Source: Phoronis australis
Taxonomy: Eukaryota; Phoronida; Phoronidae
NCBI GenBank assembly: GCA_002633005.1
Contig: NMRA01000148.1
Coordinates: forward strand, 1 to 62,000
DNA: 62,000 nucleotides
Direction: 5' to 3'
The notes below the pieces were generated by a model. That model had not been told where the DNA came from. It saw only the letters and a program-made list of their open reading frames with translations, and searched no databases. Positions 22,701 through 32,300 of the stretch are shown piece after piece. Position numbers and translations under genes: made by a program. Position 1 is the first letter of the stretch; each line of letters begins with the position of its first letter.

Positions 22701-23871
22701 CAACGTCCTGACAAGTGATGGAGAGCAAGTTTGTGCGTAATTCACGCACTTGTTTACTTAAAAACCATTCAGCAAGTTAGGTAACTAGCGATTCCTCACT
22801 GTTAAGGACACTAGCGAGCTTTTTCCCTTAGACCCAGACTCCGATATGTACAACCTCTCTTATTGCCGAGGTGCAGTAAGGTGAACTTGAAATATACATT
22901 AGTTAAGATTATCACTGGCAGTTCTAGGAAGTCGTAAACGGGGAATGTGGGAATAACGATTTTTGTGTGAAAATATCCGCGTAAGACCTCATAACTGAAA
23001 CGTCAACCAATGCAAAAATGACGGTGGTTTTTGTTGATCGAGTCAGTTCGGGCGGGGGGGGGGGGCGCTCACTTGGCCCCTCTAAATCCACTTATGATTA
23101 TACAGATGCCTAAATTTTAAAAATAACGTTGTCTTTTTAGAATGATCTTGACATTTTTTCCTTTCTTCGCAAGTTTAGATCTTCGAACAAGTATCGACAA
23201 TGTGACTACAATCGGAACATTACGTAAATTGCATACCTGCATGTATTTACATTTTCTGAAAACTATATTATGAAATTAATAAAAGATGAGGTTTCTTACA
23301 ACTGAGAGCCCAGATAATGTCCCCTGTATAAGGCCATACATTAATTTGCATATCGGAGCACCTTTTTTGACTATAGCTGTGTTCCCCAATGCCATTTTTT
23401 ACATTCGTCTCTATGTCTTTGGAGTTCCTTGGCGTATTTCCCAGAAACTTGGTAAATAGTTTTGTATAATCGTATTGCCGCGCCTTTAGGCCCATGGGCC
23501 TACATGCCAAATAATGTCTTTCTTCATGGCCGTTTTTACCCAAGTGGTTAGCATACTAGCACATTCGCCTAAGTTTCGCGTACAAGCGCAATTTAGCACA
23601 GAAGCCCCGTTGGCTTAATAAGCGACGAGGCAATACGGTAACTTCAATGAAGCTGAAATGATTTACTTTCATGTTTCGTGCATCAAAACTTGATGAAACA
23701 CAAATTCCTTCGATTTTTTTCAGGGCGAGACGATCTTGTAAAGAAGTCGGCCAATCGTGCAGCCAAAATTCGGACTGTTGCAATTATCAACATGCTCAAA
23801 TAAGATGCAGCTTTCTTGGATACTGCGAAACTTTTAGATATCCAGGTCAAAGATTAATCAGAAGACGCTAA
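16740..23871 (+). CDS. Secreted knottin-like (cystine-knot) Cys-rich peptide precursor, 3 exons
   Basis: Exon 1 (16740-16797) encodes a signal peptide (Lys-Lys after Met, a hydrophobic Ala/Val/Leu core, small residues before the predicted cut) and ends at a GTAAGT donor in phase 1. Candidate exon 2 (16898-17009) follows GCACGCAG, ends at GTAAGC, and is open with phase 1 in and phase 2 out, giving a Ser/Lys-rich propeptide-like segment with an Arg-Arg. Exon 3 (23724-23871) follows TTTTTTTCAG and needs exactly phase 2. A dibasic site immediately precedes its Cys-rich part. The six cysteines are spaced C-x6-C-x5-C-C-x8-C-x5-C, the inhibitor-cystine-knot pattern found in toxins, antimicrobial peptides and protease inhibitors. 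The tail is basic and ends with three Arg. The sequence does not show the activity. Exon 3 and the signal exon are strong. Their linkage through exon 2 rests on phase compatibility. Confidence 0.6.
18050..18180 (+). repeat. 17-bp-class minisatellite, CCGAAGGTTCACTACT
   Basis: About eight degenerate units of CCGAAGGTTCACTACT type. An inverted cluster of the same unit lies at 18845-18935. Confidence 0.88.
18845..18935 (-). repeat. Inverted cluster of the same minisatellite
   Basis: About five units reading TTCGGAGTAGTGAACC on the plus strand, the reverse complement of the 18050-18180 array. The two arrays form a loose inverted pair about 665 bp apart. Confidence 0.85.
19249..19283. repeat. Perfect 17-bp-stem hairpin
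   Basis: GTTTTCGGTAAGGCCCT is followed by one base and then its exact reverse complement. Such a 35-bp near-perfect palindrome can extrude a cruciform or form a tight RNA hairpin. No thymine tract follows, so nothing suggests a terminator. Confidence 0.95.
19610..19610. other. Single ambiguous base (N)
   Basis: Isolated N within GGCAGTG-N-CTGGC, at the edge of a transposon-like relic. Possible contig join. Confidence 0.7.
19615..20343 (-). mobile_element. Degenerate transposon-like coding relic
   Basis: Read on the minus strand, three overlapping frames carry consecutive protein-like pieces: about 20343-20047, then 20149-19931, then 20028-19771. A further open piece without a start follows from about 19770 to 19615. 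Recognisable phrases include FNRMMADVTFPLDNISFLL, then (after a frameshift) NTVTMRYS and IGYSLFYGKSLR. These resemble, from memory, a transposon-encoded ORF common in marine invertebrate genomes whose superfamily I cannot name. Frameshifts show it is dead. Confidence 0.4.
20690..20765. repeat. 38-bp direct tandem duplication
   Basis: Two copies of a 38-bp unit containing GTATTAAATCAACAACATAA, differing at two or three positions. Confidence 0.92.
21290..21510 (+). repeat. Diverged repeat with internal 42-bp duplication
   Basis: Starts with two near-identical copies of ACTGGTTTTCCAAGGATATA. Its downstream part matches 8440-8630, including the shared ending TAAGGTAAGTTTC. Old interspersed repeat of unknown class. 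Confidence 0.6.
22151..22205 (+). repeat. Short interspersed repeat, copy 1
   Basis: GTGAAATCGCGTTATATTGA and the following CCCACACCAATAC recur with few changes at 24293-24345. Confidence 0.7.
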
Positions 23872-25984
23872 TAATGTATGGCGCTATCTCGGGCGAAGCC
23901 ATGGGTGATCTTAGGTTTTCGCGAGTTTGTTGATTCTACGGAACGGACACCTGAATTGGTTGGGAGACGTTCTCAATTCAGAATATAGGCATTTCATTCT
24001 GATTACTTGTTTTTAGCTTGCGTCACATTCTCAACCATTTTACTTAACGTGGCTCTAAACCAGCGTCCCGTACAAAGCTAAGTTTTGACTTACACACTCA
24101 CCGCTGTAAATCTAGTTCTAGTGACATGTTCAAATTAGACATGAGTCGTGGGTTTGGGAAGAACTAACAGTTCCCTATTGCTTGAGATCACAGTCTGTTC
24201 GGTTATTTTTTTCACGGAGTGTCCTTTACATGTGCCCAGCATGGTGTCAAACACTACCGACAGTCAGTCGTTCCAGAGCCCAGAAATCCTTTTTCGTCTG
24301 AGTGAAACCGCGTAATATTGACACACACCAATACCGGATTGGAAAATAAAAATAAATTGAAGCAATAGATAATGGACATATACCTTACTAGAAATAGCCT
24401 CCTACGTGGGTTACAAGCGACGATACTAAGAGCATCCGTCCGTACGTGAAACACTTGAATAAACACTTTTCCTTAAAAAAACATTTACATGTATATGCGC
24501 ATAGGCCTAAATACGCACATACACGATGAATCTGTTACGCAAATACAGGTATCAACGGAGGGAATAAATGAAAGCAGACATGGGTGACACGACGTAAAAC
24601 GTGTTAGATCTCTATTCGGGTTACATAAAATTTGCATAGCAAATGAGTTACATCAAAATATTAGTCGACCAATGACAATATAATTATATTCTTCGATCGT
24701 GTGCACCATAGAACTCTAGCCCCGGAACGCCAACTTCGGCACTGAGGTAATCTATGAATTCTATCATTAGAACTTGCGACCCCGAGACTAGCAGCGATAG
24801 TTTGCACTGAGAATTTCCGGCTGTCTGCTGGACTGAGTTTTGATCGAGTGTTTTAGTTATCAAATTAACCCTAATTTCATTGCTTCATTTTCATTTTGTC
24901 ATTATTGTTCATCAAGCAAGACTTTTGAGGTACGGTTCCATACAATCAGCGATTTCTCGGTAAAATTAGTCAACAAACCCGACAATTACACTGGCACCGA
25001 CCTGTGGCCTTGGGTGGATGCCGGGAATAGTTTGGCCTCTGATATCTTTTCAGGTCCAGCCGCAGAGCCACTTTCTGCCACCAATCAAACTACATGTTTT
25101 TCAACAAGACATTTTTGAGTGCTAAAATCGTGTTACAGTATTTTACGCAAAGAAGTGATGTTTGGTTCCTGAGTGTTTGCTTATAATTGCGTAGTTAAGT
25201 GTGTGTGTGTGTTGTGTGTGTGTGTGTGTATGTGTGTGTGTGTGCGTGCGTGCGTGTATCTGTATTTGAAGCAACGTGTGATTGTATTAGTACCCCGATA
25301 TTACATATATTTACAAAGGTTTTCGAGCAGTATCAACATCATAAAAAGGCAATGTTAGGCGAAACTTTTTGTTTTAAGAAAATTATGCAGTTATGCAGTA
25401 ATATCCCTTAAAATGTTCTGGGATTGTGGAGACCCACAGTTCTTTACTTTTTGACCTGGCTCAATAACTTTTACTGAAAGCTGGGGAGTTTATATAGCAG
25501 TTTAAGCGTAACCAATACTTTACTTAAAAAGTTACGTTATATTAGTTTGTGAAAAATGTATATTTCTTACAAACACGGATAGGCCACGCCTACAATAGTT
25601 ACTGTGGTGATGTTCCACACCCGCAAATCCCAATATGGCGGTGGTCTTTTGCGAGGGTACTACAGCAACGGATTTCGCCATGATGTATTTTTCATCGTAT
25701 TTCACTTAAATAGTTGTCGTATAGAACATCATTATCAGAACGATACCAACCCTTTGAACTTGTGATTCACAAATTACGTCAACCTATTGAAACGTCAGCT
25801 TTATACGAATGTCTGGCTGATTCAAGCAGATCGCGTTTGCTCTTATGTTTGGCCAGGTGTTCTGGTAGGCTATTCCGCACCACATGTGATTGTAGGGAAA
25901 ACTATTGAACGCACCTAGCGTCACCCTGTGACGAGTCAGAACCCTTTGCCGTTTAAGAACACTTTAGCACTTCATATGATAAGT
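23872..25984. other. Non-coding stretch
   Basis: Contains the second copy (24293-24345) of the repeat at 22151 and a GT microsatellite at 25199-25256. The ORF at 24840-25118 has protein-like phrases (LVNKPDNYTGTDLWPWVDAG) but no clear splice sites or family. Confidence 0.4.
25199..25256. repeat. (GT)n microsatellite, imperfect
   Basis: GT-rich run ending in GTGCGTGCGTGCGTG. It creates overlapping Cys/Val-rich spurious ORFs. Confidence 0.95.
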
Positions 25985-26145
25985 CATTCATCGCGTTGAA
26001 TAACAAATTCAACGCGTTGATTAAGCAATAGTACGCGTTGTTTAAGTGAAAATACGCGTTGAATAAGAGCAGAACGATGATCATTTAAGAAATAATTCAG
26101 CGCGTCAAATAATTAATTCAGCACGTTGATTGAACAAAATTGCGC
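25985..26145. repeat. Cluster of GCGTTGAATAA half-sites
   Basis: The 11-bp half of the palindrome seen at 15392-15413 occurs repeatedly and in both orientations, as GCGTTGAATAA, TTCAACGCGTTGATTAA, CGCGTTGTTTAA, CGCGTTGAATAA, TTCAGCGCGTCAAATAA and TTCAGCACGTTGATT. No tRNA-like head is attached. Confidence 0.8.
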
Positions 26146-26315
26146 GCATTTTATGTCGAGTAGAGTCCGCGGGTTTGTACACCATTTAGAATTCTTTTTG
26201 TGATATACATGTTAACAGACAGTATTATATTTTGAGGAAACAGGTCGACGTGGACGAGACCACTATTGCAAGGCTCCTTGCAACTAAAGATGGAGACCCT
26301 CCATCACTGTCTATT

Positions 26316-26566
26316 ACATGCGCGCACCCAGCCTCCAATATGGGGGGGGGGCTCGAATTCCTTACGTTGTGGACCTTTTGGTAACAAAAATGCGGGTGGA
26401 CTAAAAAATTGCGTGTTTGCGCTTGTTTAGTGGACTTTTGGTGGACTTTTGTTTCATTTTCACGGACTTTTTGTGTCTCAGAGGCGGACCATTTTGCCCA
26501 TTTCGCCAAATGGGGGGGGGGCTCGTTTGAGCCCTCCGAGCCCCCCTCCCCTGGGTGCGCGCATGT
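26316..26566. mobile_element. 251-bp MITE with perfect 16-bp inverted ends
   Basis: Ends ACATGCGCGCACCCAG and CTGGGTGCGCGCATGT are exact inverted repeats, flanked on both sides by ATT as a possible 3-bp target duplication. The interior has G-runs and a 136-codon ORF on the minus strand with no similarity, which I treat as spurious. Confidence 0.88.
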
Positions 26567-26677
26567 ATTATTGCTACATATAATGAATTCCAAAAAAGGG
26601 CCGTTCTGGGTTACACGACGAGAAAACTCTCCCATGTCCAGAAGATAAGAAAGCGCGTGACTTTATATTGGAAATTA

Positions 26678-26685
26678 GTCACGTG
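26678..26685. promoter_or_regulatory. E-box GTCACGTG upstream of the ORF at 26700
   Basis: GTCACGTG lies 15 bp before the ATG, with AGCGCGTGACTT further upstream. This fits an E-box/CLEAR-like element near a transcription start. Function is inferred only. Confidence 0.35.
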
Positions 26686-26699
26686 CTTTTTCGCAGATC

Positions 26700-26969
26700 A
26701 TGTCCGAATCTGGTGAATGGCCGTGGAAATATTCCCAATTTCCTCCGTTCAAAATTACAGGAATTGAAAGGATGTCTTCAAGAAAGGGAAAAATGTTAAG
26801 CTCAAAATTAACCCGAGGAACTTGTTTTACCCAATCGCTTCGCAATTTCTTGTTTCTCATTGAGGTTGGGAAGGCGAAGAACTTAATTAACATCACACAG
26901 CCCGGTCCACCACACGTGTATTTGTCCAGTTACCAAACGTTGGAGTTGCAGTACACAGCACAACAGTAA
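26700..26969 (+). CDS. ORF with Vps25-like N-terminus (89 codons)
   Basis: An ATG in ATCATGTCC, just after TTTTTCGCAG, opens an 89-codon ORF. Residues about 6-17 read EWPWKYSQFPPF. That closely resembles the conserved WPW-Y-FPPF start of the ESCRT-II subunit Vps25, which acts in endosomal sorting. Everything after the PPF fails to resemble Vps25, which is about 175 residues long, and no suitable donor follows immediately. It may be a first exon with a donor I cannot place (GTTAAG at about 26795 is a weak candidate), a broken gene copy, or coincidence. Confidence 0.3.
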   Translation: MSESGEWPWKYSQFPPFKITGIERMSSRKGKMLSSKLTRGTCFTQSLRNFLFLIEVGKAKNLINITQPGPPHVYLSSYQTLELQYTAQQ

Positions 26970-27872
26970 AACTTTGTTGGCATTGGAAGGACGAATAGAG
27001 TAATGCCGCCAAGAGAAACTTGTAAACAAGCAGACAAACAACATTTTGCTCTGGATATTCATTATCCCGCCATGTATAGCGGCCAACCTCTCCGCGGACT
27101 TATACAGAAACTTGTGCTGAAAGAGCCCTTCACAAAGACCAATGGGACGAAATTTGTTACTTTCAGAGCAAAACTTAGGCAAACTTCTGGAAATAACAGT
27201 CATAATAATCAAAAGGCATATGTTTTCTAACTTGGATAGTCAGTACTGAAGTTCTGAATAGCTGAGACGCAAGATTCCAAAGATATATCTTTTTTCTTTG
27301 TAACTTTTGTTTGATCCAAGATGTTTGTATTGGCGAACCAGTTTAACCATGACTGTACTAATGTTTTTTATGAAGTAGATCAACATCCACAAAGAGTATT
27401 TCATTTTGAAGCAGTTATAAAGCCGTGATGACTGTCGAAAAAAATACTTTTGATTCAGTGGATTCGGGAAGAATTGAAAATAGGCTTTTAAAACACGCGG
27501 GTAGACTTTAGCAACCGCACAACAGTATGGCTGAGAGCTGAATTACCTTTGGCAGAATGTCACATGACGTTGTAGCAGCACCAAACGCTAACTTATTATA
27601 TGTATTAACACTTCAGCAGCGTAAAAAATGTTGCAAGTCTTATAAACGCGTTCCACTCATGTTGATATTTCAAACGTCTTAACGCGTTAATAAAGATAAG
27701 GTTATTAACACAAAACACTTAATTCTTTTATGCAAACGCTTAAACGCGTTAAAAAAAGTGTTGCAGAAAAGTGTTAAAAGAGTGTTGAATTTTGTTGTAG
27801 AGCGTTTGGTTATTACTTTAATAACAATTCCATCTTACAACACATTCACTCAATAGGCGTAGGCATATCTGT
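26970..27872. other. Non-coding stretch with ACGCGTT motifs
   Basis: 27640-27780 contains AAACGCGTT, TTAACGCGTTAA and TTAAACGCGTTAAA plus AAAGTGTTA repeats, compositionally similar to the cluster at 25985. The ORF at 27003-27230 has no family resemblance. Confidence 0.4.
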
Positions 27873-30477
27873 TCAGACTATAGGGCACCTGAATGCGTCA
27901 GCGTAGTTACACACACAAACACCGGGTCTGGCGTCGAATCGCAGGTTAGCTGGGCACTCATGCGTTTCCTTGACGAATCCGTGGACGAGGTCTTTCTGTT
28001 GGAAGCCGCCGCAAGGGATCCCATTGTAGTAAATTGGCTCATAATGGTTACCGTTCTCTGTACAGCTGGGAGCTAAAAGAATTAAACAAAACGTAATTTG
28101 TTGTTTAGGAGAGTGGGACCATTGCTTATGAGGCTGGTAACACTGATCATATCTCCGAAACAAGCACCATCTAGCATCTGGCATCTTTATCGAAAAACTT
28201 GCTCAAAGACATTGCAACCATAGGTTCTGTTAAGGTCTTTCTCGCAACTTTGGGAACACAGTAATAACTCCGGGCGTTCTTTTCCATGTAATGGGTAGGG
28301 ATGGAGGGTGAAAGGTTACCCCTGGATACGTAAAATACAGATCAACGCAACTAATCGAGAAAAATAGGTGCTTGAGGCTACACGACGTAATAAAATGCTG
28401 ACCTAGACAATACGACCCTCCCGGTCACTGTCACTTCCACCTACACCTAGACAATACCACCCTCCTCGGTCACTGTCACTTCCACCTACACCACTGTACT
28501 AAATTCGTTTACCCACCCGAGACCGAAGATACATTAAAACGTGTCAGATACCTACAGAAATGTAATGTAATACAGCAAAAGGCTCTCTCATGATAATACC
28601 TGAGAGATAACCCCTGGGGTATAAAAACGCACTGCGTGGGTATTTGTGACAATGTAGTTGCCAACTCGATACGATTAAGTTAAATGGGCATTTCTGCAGA
28701 AAACCTGGTGTTGCTCACGAGCTGCAACAATTTAACAAACCACGCTGACTTTCTAATAGAGTAGACTTATGCGAATTCTGCTTTTGGGAATTTCGTTTTA
28801 CAAGCAATTTGAAAGCGATGTCAAAGTATGATTTTGATGCCCGAAACTCTAACTGGCTTGAACAACTGTCATACGACTCAATTCTTACCACTTTTTATTG
28901 TCACGCATTGTGCATTTCTAGCGCGGACGCAGACACAAACTCTGGTATCGAACAGCATACCCCCGGGACAATTTTGCTTTTGCCATGAGCTGTTCGCTAG
29001 AAGCATGCTTTTCTGCAGGAAAGCTCCACACGCCACTCCGCCGGCAGACGTAGTGGGCTGGTACAAATTATTACGTTGTTGGCAGGAGGGATCTGCAAGA
29101 GAAATTGTTAAAATATTTTGAGTGTGATATAAACAATAAATTTATCTAAGACCTTATTTACAAGTTTGCACATTAATTTTACCTAATTATCTACAAAACT
29201 TTATATTTAACTAGGTAAAATTATATTGTTATCTGAAAGTACAAGCCTTGTAGAATTTGATTTTTAACTTTTCACCAGTACGGCATTAACTAGGTTACGT
29301 GGTCATGTTTTTGTAGTGAAATAAAGCAAAAACGAAAGGTACTTTGAGAACAAAACAACGGTACCAGTAACGTGATCTTTAAATTTACTTATAATGTTAA
29401 ATGGAGTCTCAAAATCGCTGTAATTTGATTTAAAGATTGAAAATGAGATCTGTAACTCCGTTACAGTTTTCTAAAATATAGTTCGTTTTCGGTTTATGCA
29501 ACTTCATGAAAATCATGAAAGTTCTATTTTTGATAGCCACTCGTGCAAAGCGGAATATTTTAAAGACAATCCCTCCAAGCCGTTTGCACAACAGCGCATG
29601 AAGCATAGTACCTGTAAGTCTCATATAGATGAATCCGATCAGCCAATTCTGAGACATGATGTTCCGAAATTAGCCAAATTTATACATATTTCCTAGTTGT
29701 CCTGCACAATATTAAAACTGTCATCAACTTGGCTTCCACCAAAATGACTTTTCATTTAGACCACTCACAAGTTCAAAACTCGTCTTAACTTTTTCCATAC
29801 TCAAATCAGATGTCATTTCAGGGCTTACAAAGAAGTGGAAGGCTTATGAAGTTGGCGTGCTACTGTGGCTGTAAATATTAACTTAAGAAAAGTATACATT
29901 TCCTAAAAGTAGAAAGGGTTTGAATTTTATGTTTGACTTTTTACCGATCTGTCATTAACTGGATTAAGTGACCATGTCTTTTCATCAAATTTAGCAAAAA
30001 AAGAAACGTGCATTTATAACAACGGCATCAATAACTTGAACAAATTTCCTTTTTGTTATAAATGTTCAAAATGAAATCATAAAAAACGCTGTTAAAGCTT
30101 TTATCATTTTGTTTTTCATTTTTCCACCGAAACCCTATTTTTGATAGTCCCTCTTGAAAAAAATGGATCGCATGTAAAACAATTCCGAACATTACATAAA
30201 GCATAATATCAGAAAGTTTCATTTGGCTAGGATCAGACATTTCTGAGATGTGATGTTCCGAAGTTAGCCAAATTCAGAATTTTTCTAGGGTGTTGCATGT
30301 ACATGACAAATAAAAAATGCTTGAAATTACCACAGAACATAATACAGACGTCTATTTCGACGCGAACACAAAATTTGAGCTATAAGATGAAAAGAAATCT
30401 TTTGAAAATTACTTACGATAAACAGCGTTAACCAAGGAAGCGGCACATAGGACCGCGGCGATGACGTAAACCTTCAT
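27873..30477 (-). CDS. Secreted protein with two peritrophin-like CxC domains, 3 exons, complete
   Basis: Exon 1 (30477-30417) encodes a signal peptide, MKVYVIAAVLCAASLVNA, and ends at a GTAAGT donor. Exon 2 (29092-28889) runs from TTGCAG to GTAAGA. Exon 3 (28072-27873) follows TTTTAG and ends in TGA. Every junction is phase 1 and the exons total 465 bp (154 residues). Exons 2 and 3 each encode one six-Cys domain of about 65 residues. The spacings are C-x17-C-x19-C-x10-C-x-C-x7-C and C-x16-C-x18-C-x12-C-x-C-x7-C. The CP...F......C.C.......C part resembles the chitin-binding type-2 (peritrophin-A, CBM14) signature, with CVC replacing the usual C-D-W. The product is probably extracellular, in mucus, cuticle or shell matrix, or as an immune lectin. 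Chitin binding is inferred. Confidence 0.82.
28402..28491. repeat. 45-bp direct tandem duplication
   Basis: Two copies (28402-28446, 28447-28491) sharing CGGTCACTGTCACTTCCACC, within the second intron of the peritrophin-like gene. Confidence 0.93.
29093..30416 (-). other. First intron of the peritrophin-like gene
   Basis: AT-rich. 29270-29690 and 29940-30290 are diverged copies of one another: both contain TTAACT-GGTTA-GTG-CCATGT near the start and TCTGAGA-ATGATGTTCCGAA-TTAGCC near the end. This is therefore an intronic duplication or interspersed repeat of about 350-420 bp. ORFs in it are chance. Confidence 0.6.
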
Positions 30478-31177
30478 AGTAATAACGAGTGACTTCTACA
30501 ATAACTGAAACCATTGCATAACTTATTTTGATAGTGTACGTAATGAAATCACAAACGCAAATCAGTAATCAGCAACAGAAAATGTCCAATAATATTGCCA
30601 ATTAAAAGTGTGTCGCTGAAATGGCATTCAAAAACCGTCAAATGTAAGAACACGTTACGGTGCTAACACCAGAAAATTATTTAAGAGATCTCAACAAAAG
30701 CGACCGGACAGCTAGTTGGTTACGTAATATGCTGTGACAAAACATTTATGTTATCCTATTTTTCGAATGCTAGAAATAAACAAATCTTCATTATGAGTGG
30801 TTTTACTTCATAAGACCGGCTAAAGTCGAGGAGGTGCTGGTAATAAAGCAATACACACTTAGTTTATTTTTTGAGAAATTTAACAACTGATACAATTAGG
30901 TTGTCTACTTTTTGTTTGATAAGCAGACGAAGAGTTGCTGTTTATCTCGTAGAAGAAATTAAGTTTTGCTGCCCATATAATTCTTACCTGTGCTGTGATG
31001 TGAAAAGAAACTGCTGTAACAAGAGTTTTCTGGATTTAAAGTGAAGCTTATCGTCACCTGGATTTTCCCATTTAGGTCACGGCGAGGATTGGTCAAGTTT
31101 TGTTGATAGCGGAATGACGTCATGAGGAAACACTGTGTTCCATGTGTTATTTCGCCAAGCTTACTTATTGAGCCATA
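30478..31177. other. Intergenic, promoter side of the peritrophin-like gene
   Basis: No gene recognised. It separates the divergently placed 5' end at 30477 from the 3' end of the next minus-strand gene at 31178. A minus-strand promoter for the peritrophin-like gene is expected here, but I see no decisive TATA element. Confidence 0.4.
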
Positions 31178-31706
31178 TCAAGATGTACATTTCACCCTGA
31201 AAAATGGATTAGGCCTTTTACTCTGATGAAACCGGTCACGACGTAATATGTATACTTATTTGAAAGGACACCGCGCTTTTGAAGCCATAAATTCACAATT
31301 TTACCATGACACCTATGGTCAATAATTACAGTCGCGTGTGGTGCAAAAACATTTTCTAAATTTCATTTCCAAAATATATAATGTTTATTTTCTAAATTCA
31401 TTTTCAATTTCAGTCCCCAACTGTCTATTCTCCTTTCTCATAACTCATATTGTTTAACATACACTTACGGCATTGGACCAGCTTTAATTAGTTTGCGCCA
31501 GTATCTAACAATTTTTTCATACCTTTCAAATCTTAAACTGGCTGGTGTACACTGTTTCATTCCCGGAACATGTTTAAAGAATTTATTCTGCGCTACTTCA
31601 ATGTCCTTGGCCTCAAGGAGGCCACAAATTTCACTTAAATGACTTATACGGGAGATCTGCTGACCAAAAATGTCTTTAAGGTTTTTGGTTTTATCTCTAA
31701 AGAGGC
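31178..31706 (-). CDS. 3' end of an unrecognised spliced gene
   Basis: An internal exon (31706-31469) runs from an acceptor in TTTTTCGCGTTCCAG to a GTAAGT donor and is open for 78 codons with phase 1 in and phase 2 out. It reads as a charged, helix-rich segment (for example LKDIFGQQISRISHLSEICG and ERYEKIVRYWRKLIKAGPMP). After a 272-bp intron, ATTTTTCAG opens the last exon (31196-31178), in phase, which adds VKCTS and a TGA. A tentative first exon is 31958-31907 (ATG, donor C|GTAGGA, phase 1, which matches). With it the protein would be about 102 residues with a basic N-terminus. I recognise no family. The long exon lacks an early ATG, so ATG-based ORF calling misses it. Confidence 0.55.
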
Positions 31707-32099
31707 CTGGAACGCGAAAAACAGGCTAAATTGCATTTTCAAAGTAGTTCTCTGCCACTGAAACAGAATTCAACCTGCTTAACAGGTATTTTTGTTCACA
31801 AAGATTTTGAATTTCTGTTGATGTCAAAGCATTTTCTTTTAGTTTCAAATTTCAAAAAAAAGAATGATCTGTCAACTGCTTGTCCCTTCTTCGATTTTTC
31901 TCCTACGAGGCAAAGCACGTCTCCTTATTTGGTATGACAGGACAGAGACGTAGCACATTTCCCTTATATTGAAAATGTGACCTTTGACCTTTGATGTAAA
32001 CAAAACTGGCGACTTCAAACAGCAGCCAGTCCGACAAGAGGCAATTGATGTAAGTTCGAACTGTTTAAAATTAGTTACAACGGTATCGTAGTATTCAAA

Positions 32100-32300
32100 T
32101 ATACTAAAATGCACTTTAATGGAATTATTTTTGGAAAATTGCTTGCTTCACTGGCTTCCCTCATGCTGCGCTGTCGATCTCAGATTCGGAGTGCGATCAC
32201 ACATCATAATCTGCCGTTAGTATCCAGATAGTCATCCAGTTGTTTGTCGAATGCCTTTGAGTGGAAGGGAGATTAGAAATTCTGTGGTGACTACAGAGTT
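32100..32300 (-). mobile_element. Possible LINE 3'-end relic
   Basis: Minus-strand 32265-32208 reads HSKAFDKQLDDYLDTNGRL then stop. This resembles the 'nsFKn.LD.y' end of reverse-transcriptase ORFs. The rest is not alignable by eye. Confidence 0.3.

Larger units (their letters stand above)
17010..23723 (+). other. 6.7-kb intron of the knottin-like gene
   Basis: Holds minisatellite clusters (18050-18180, 18845-18935), a hairpin (19249-19283), a transposon-like relic (19615-20343), short direct duplications (20690-20765, 21290-21360) and GACGAGT-containing repeats (17290, 20540, 20575). I see no further exon in it. An unrelated nested gene cannot be excluded. Confidence 0.5.

Noticed and set aside
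24840-25118. Possible secreted protein ORF
   Set aside because: Some protein-like phrases, but no signal peptide, splice sites or conserved pattern that I could support.
25173-25411. Cys/Val-rich ORFs
   Set aside because: Generated by the GT microsatellite in two frames.
26225-26635. 136-codon minus-strand ORF
   Set aside because: It coincides with the 251-bp MITE and its flanks; composition reflects G/C runs, with no protein family.
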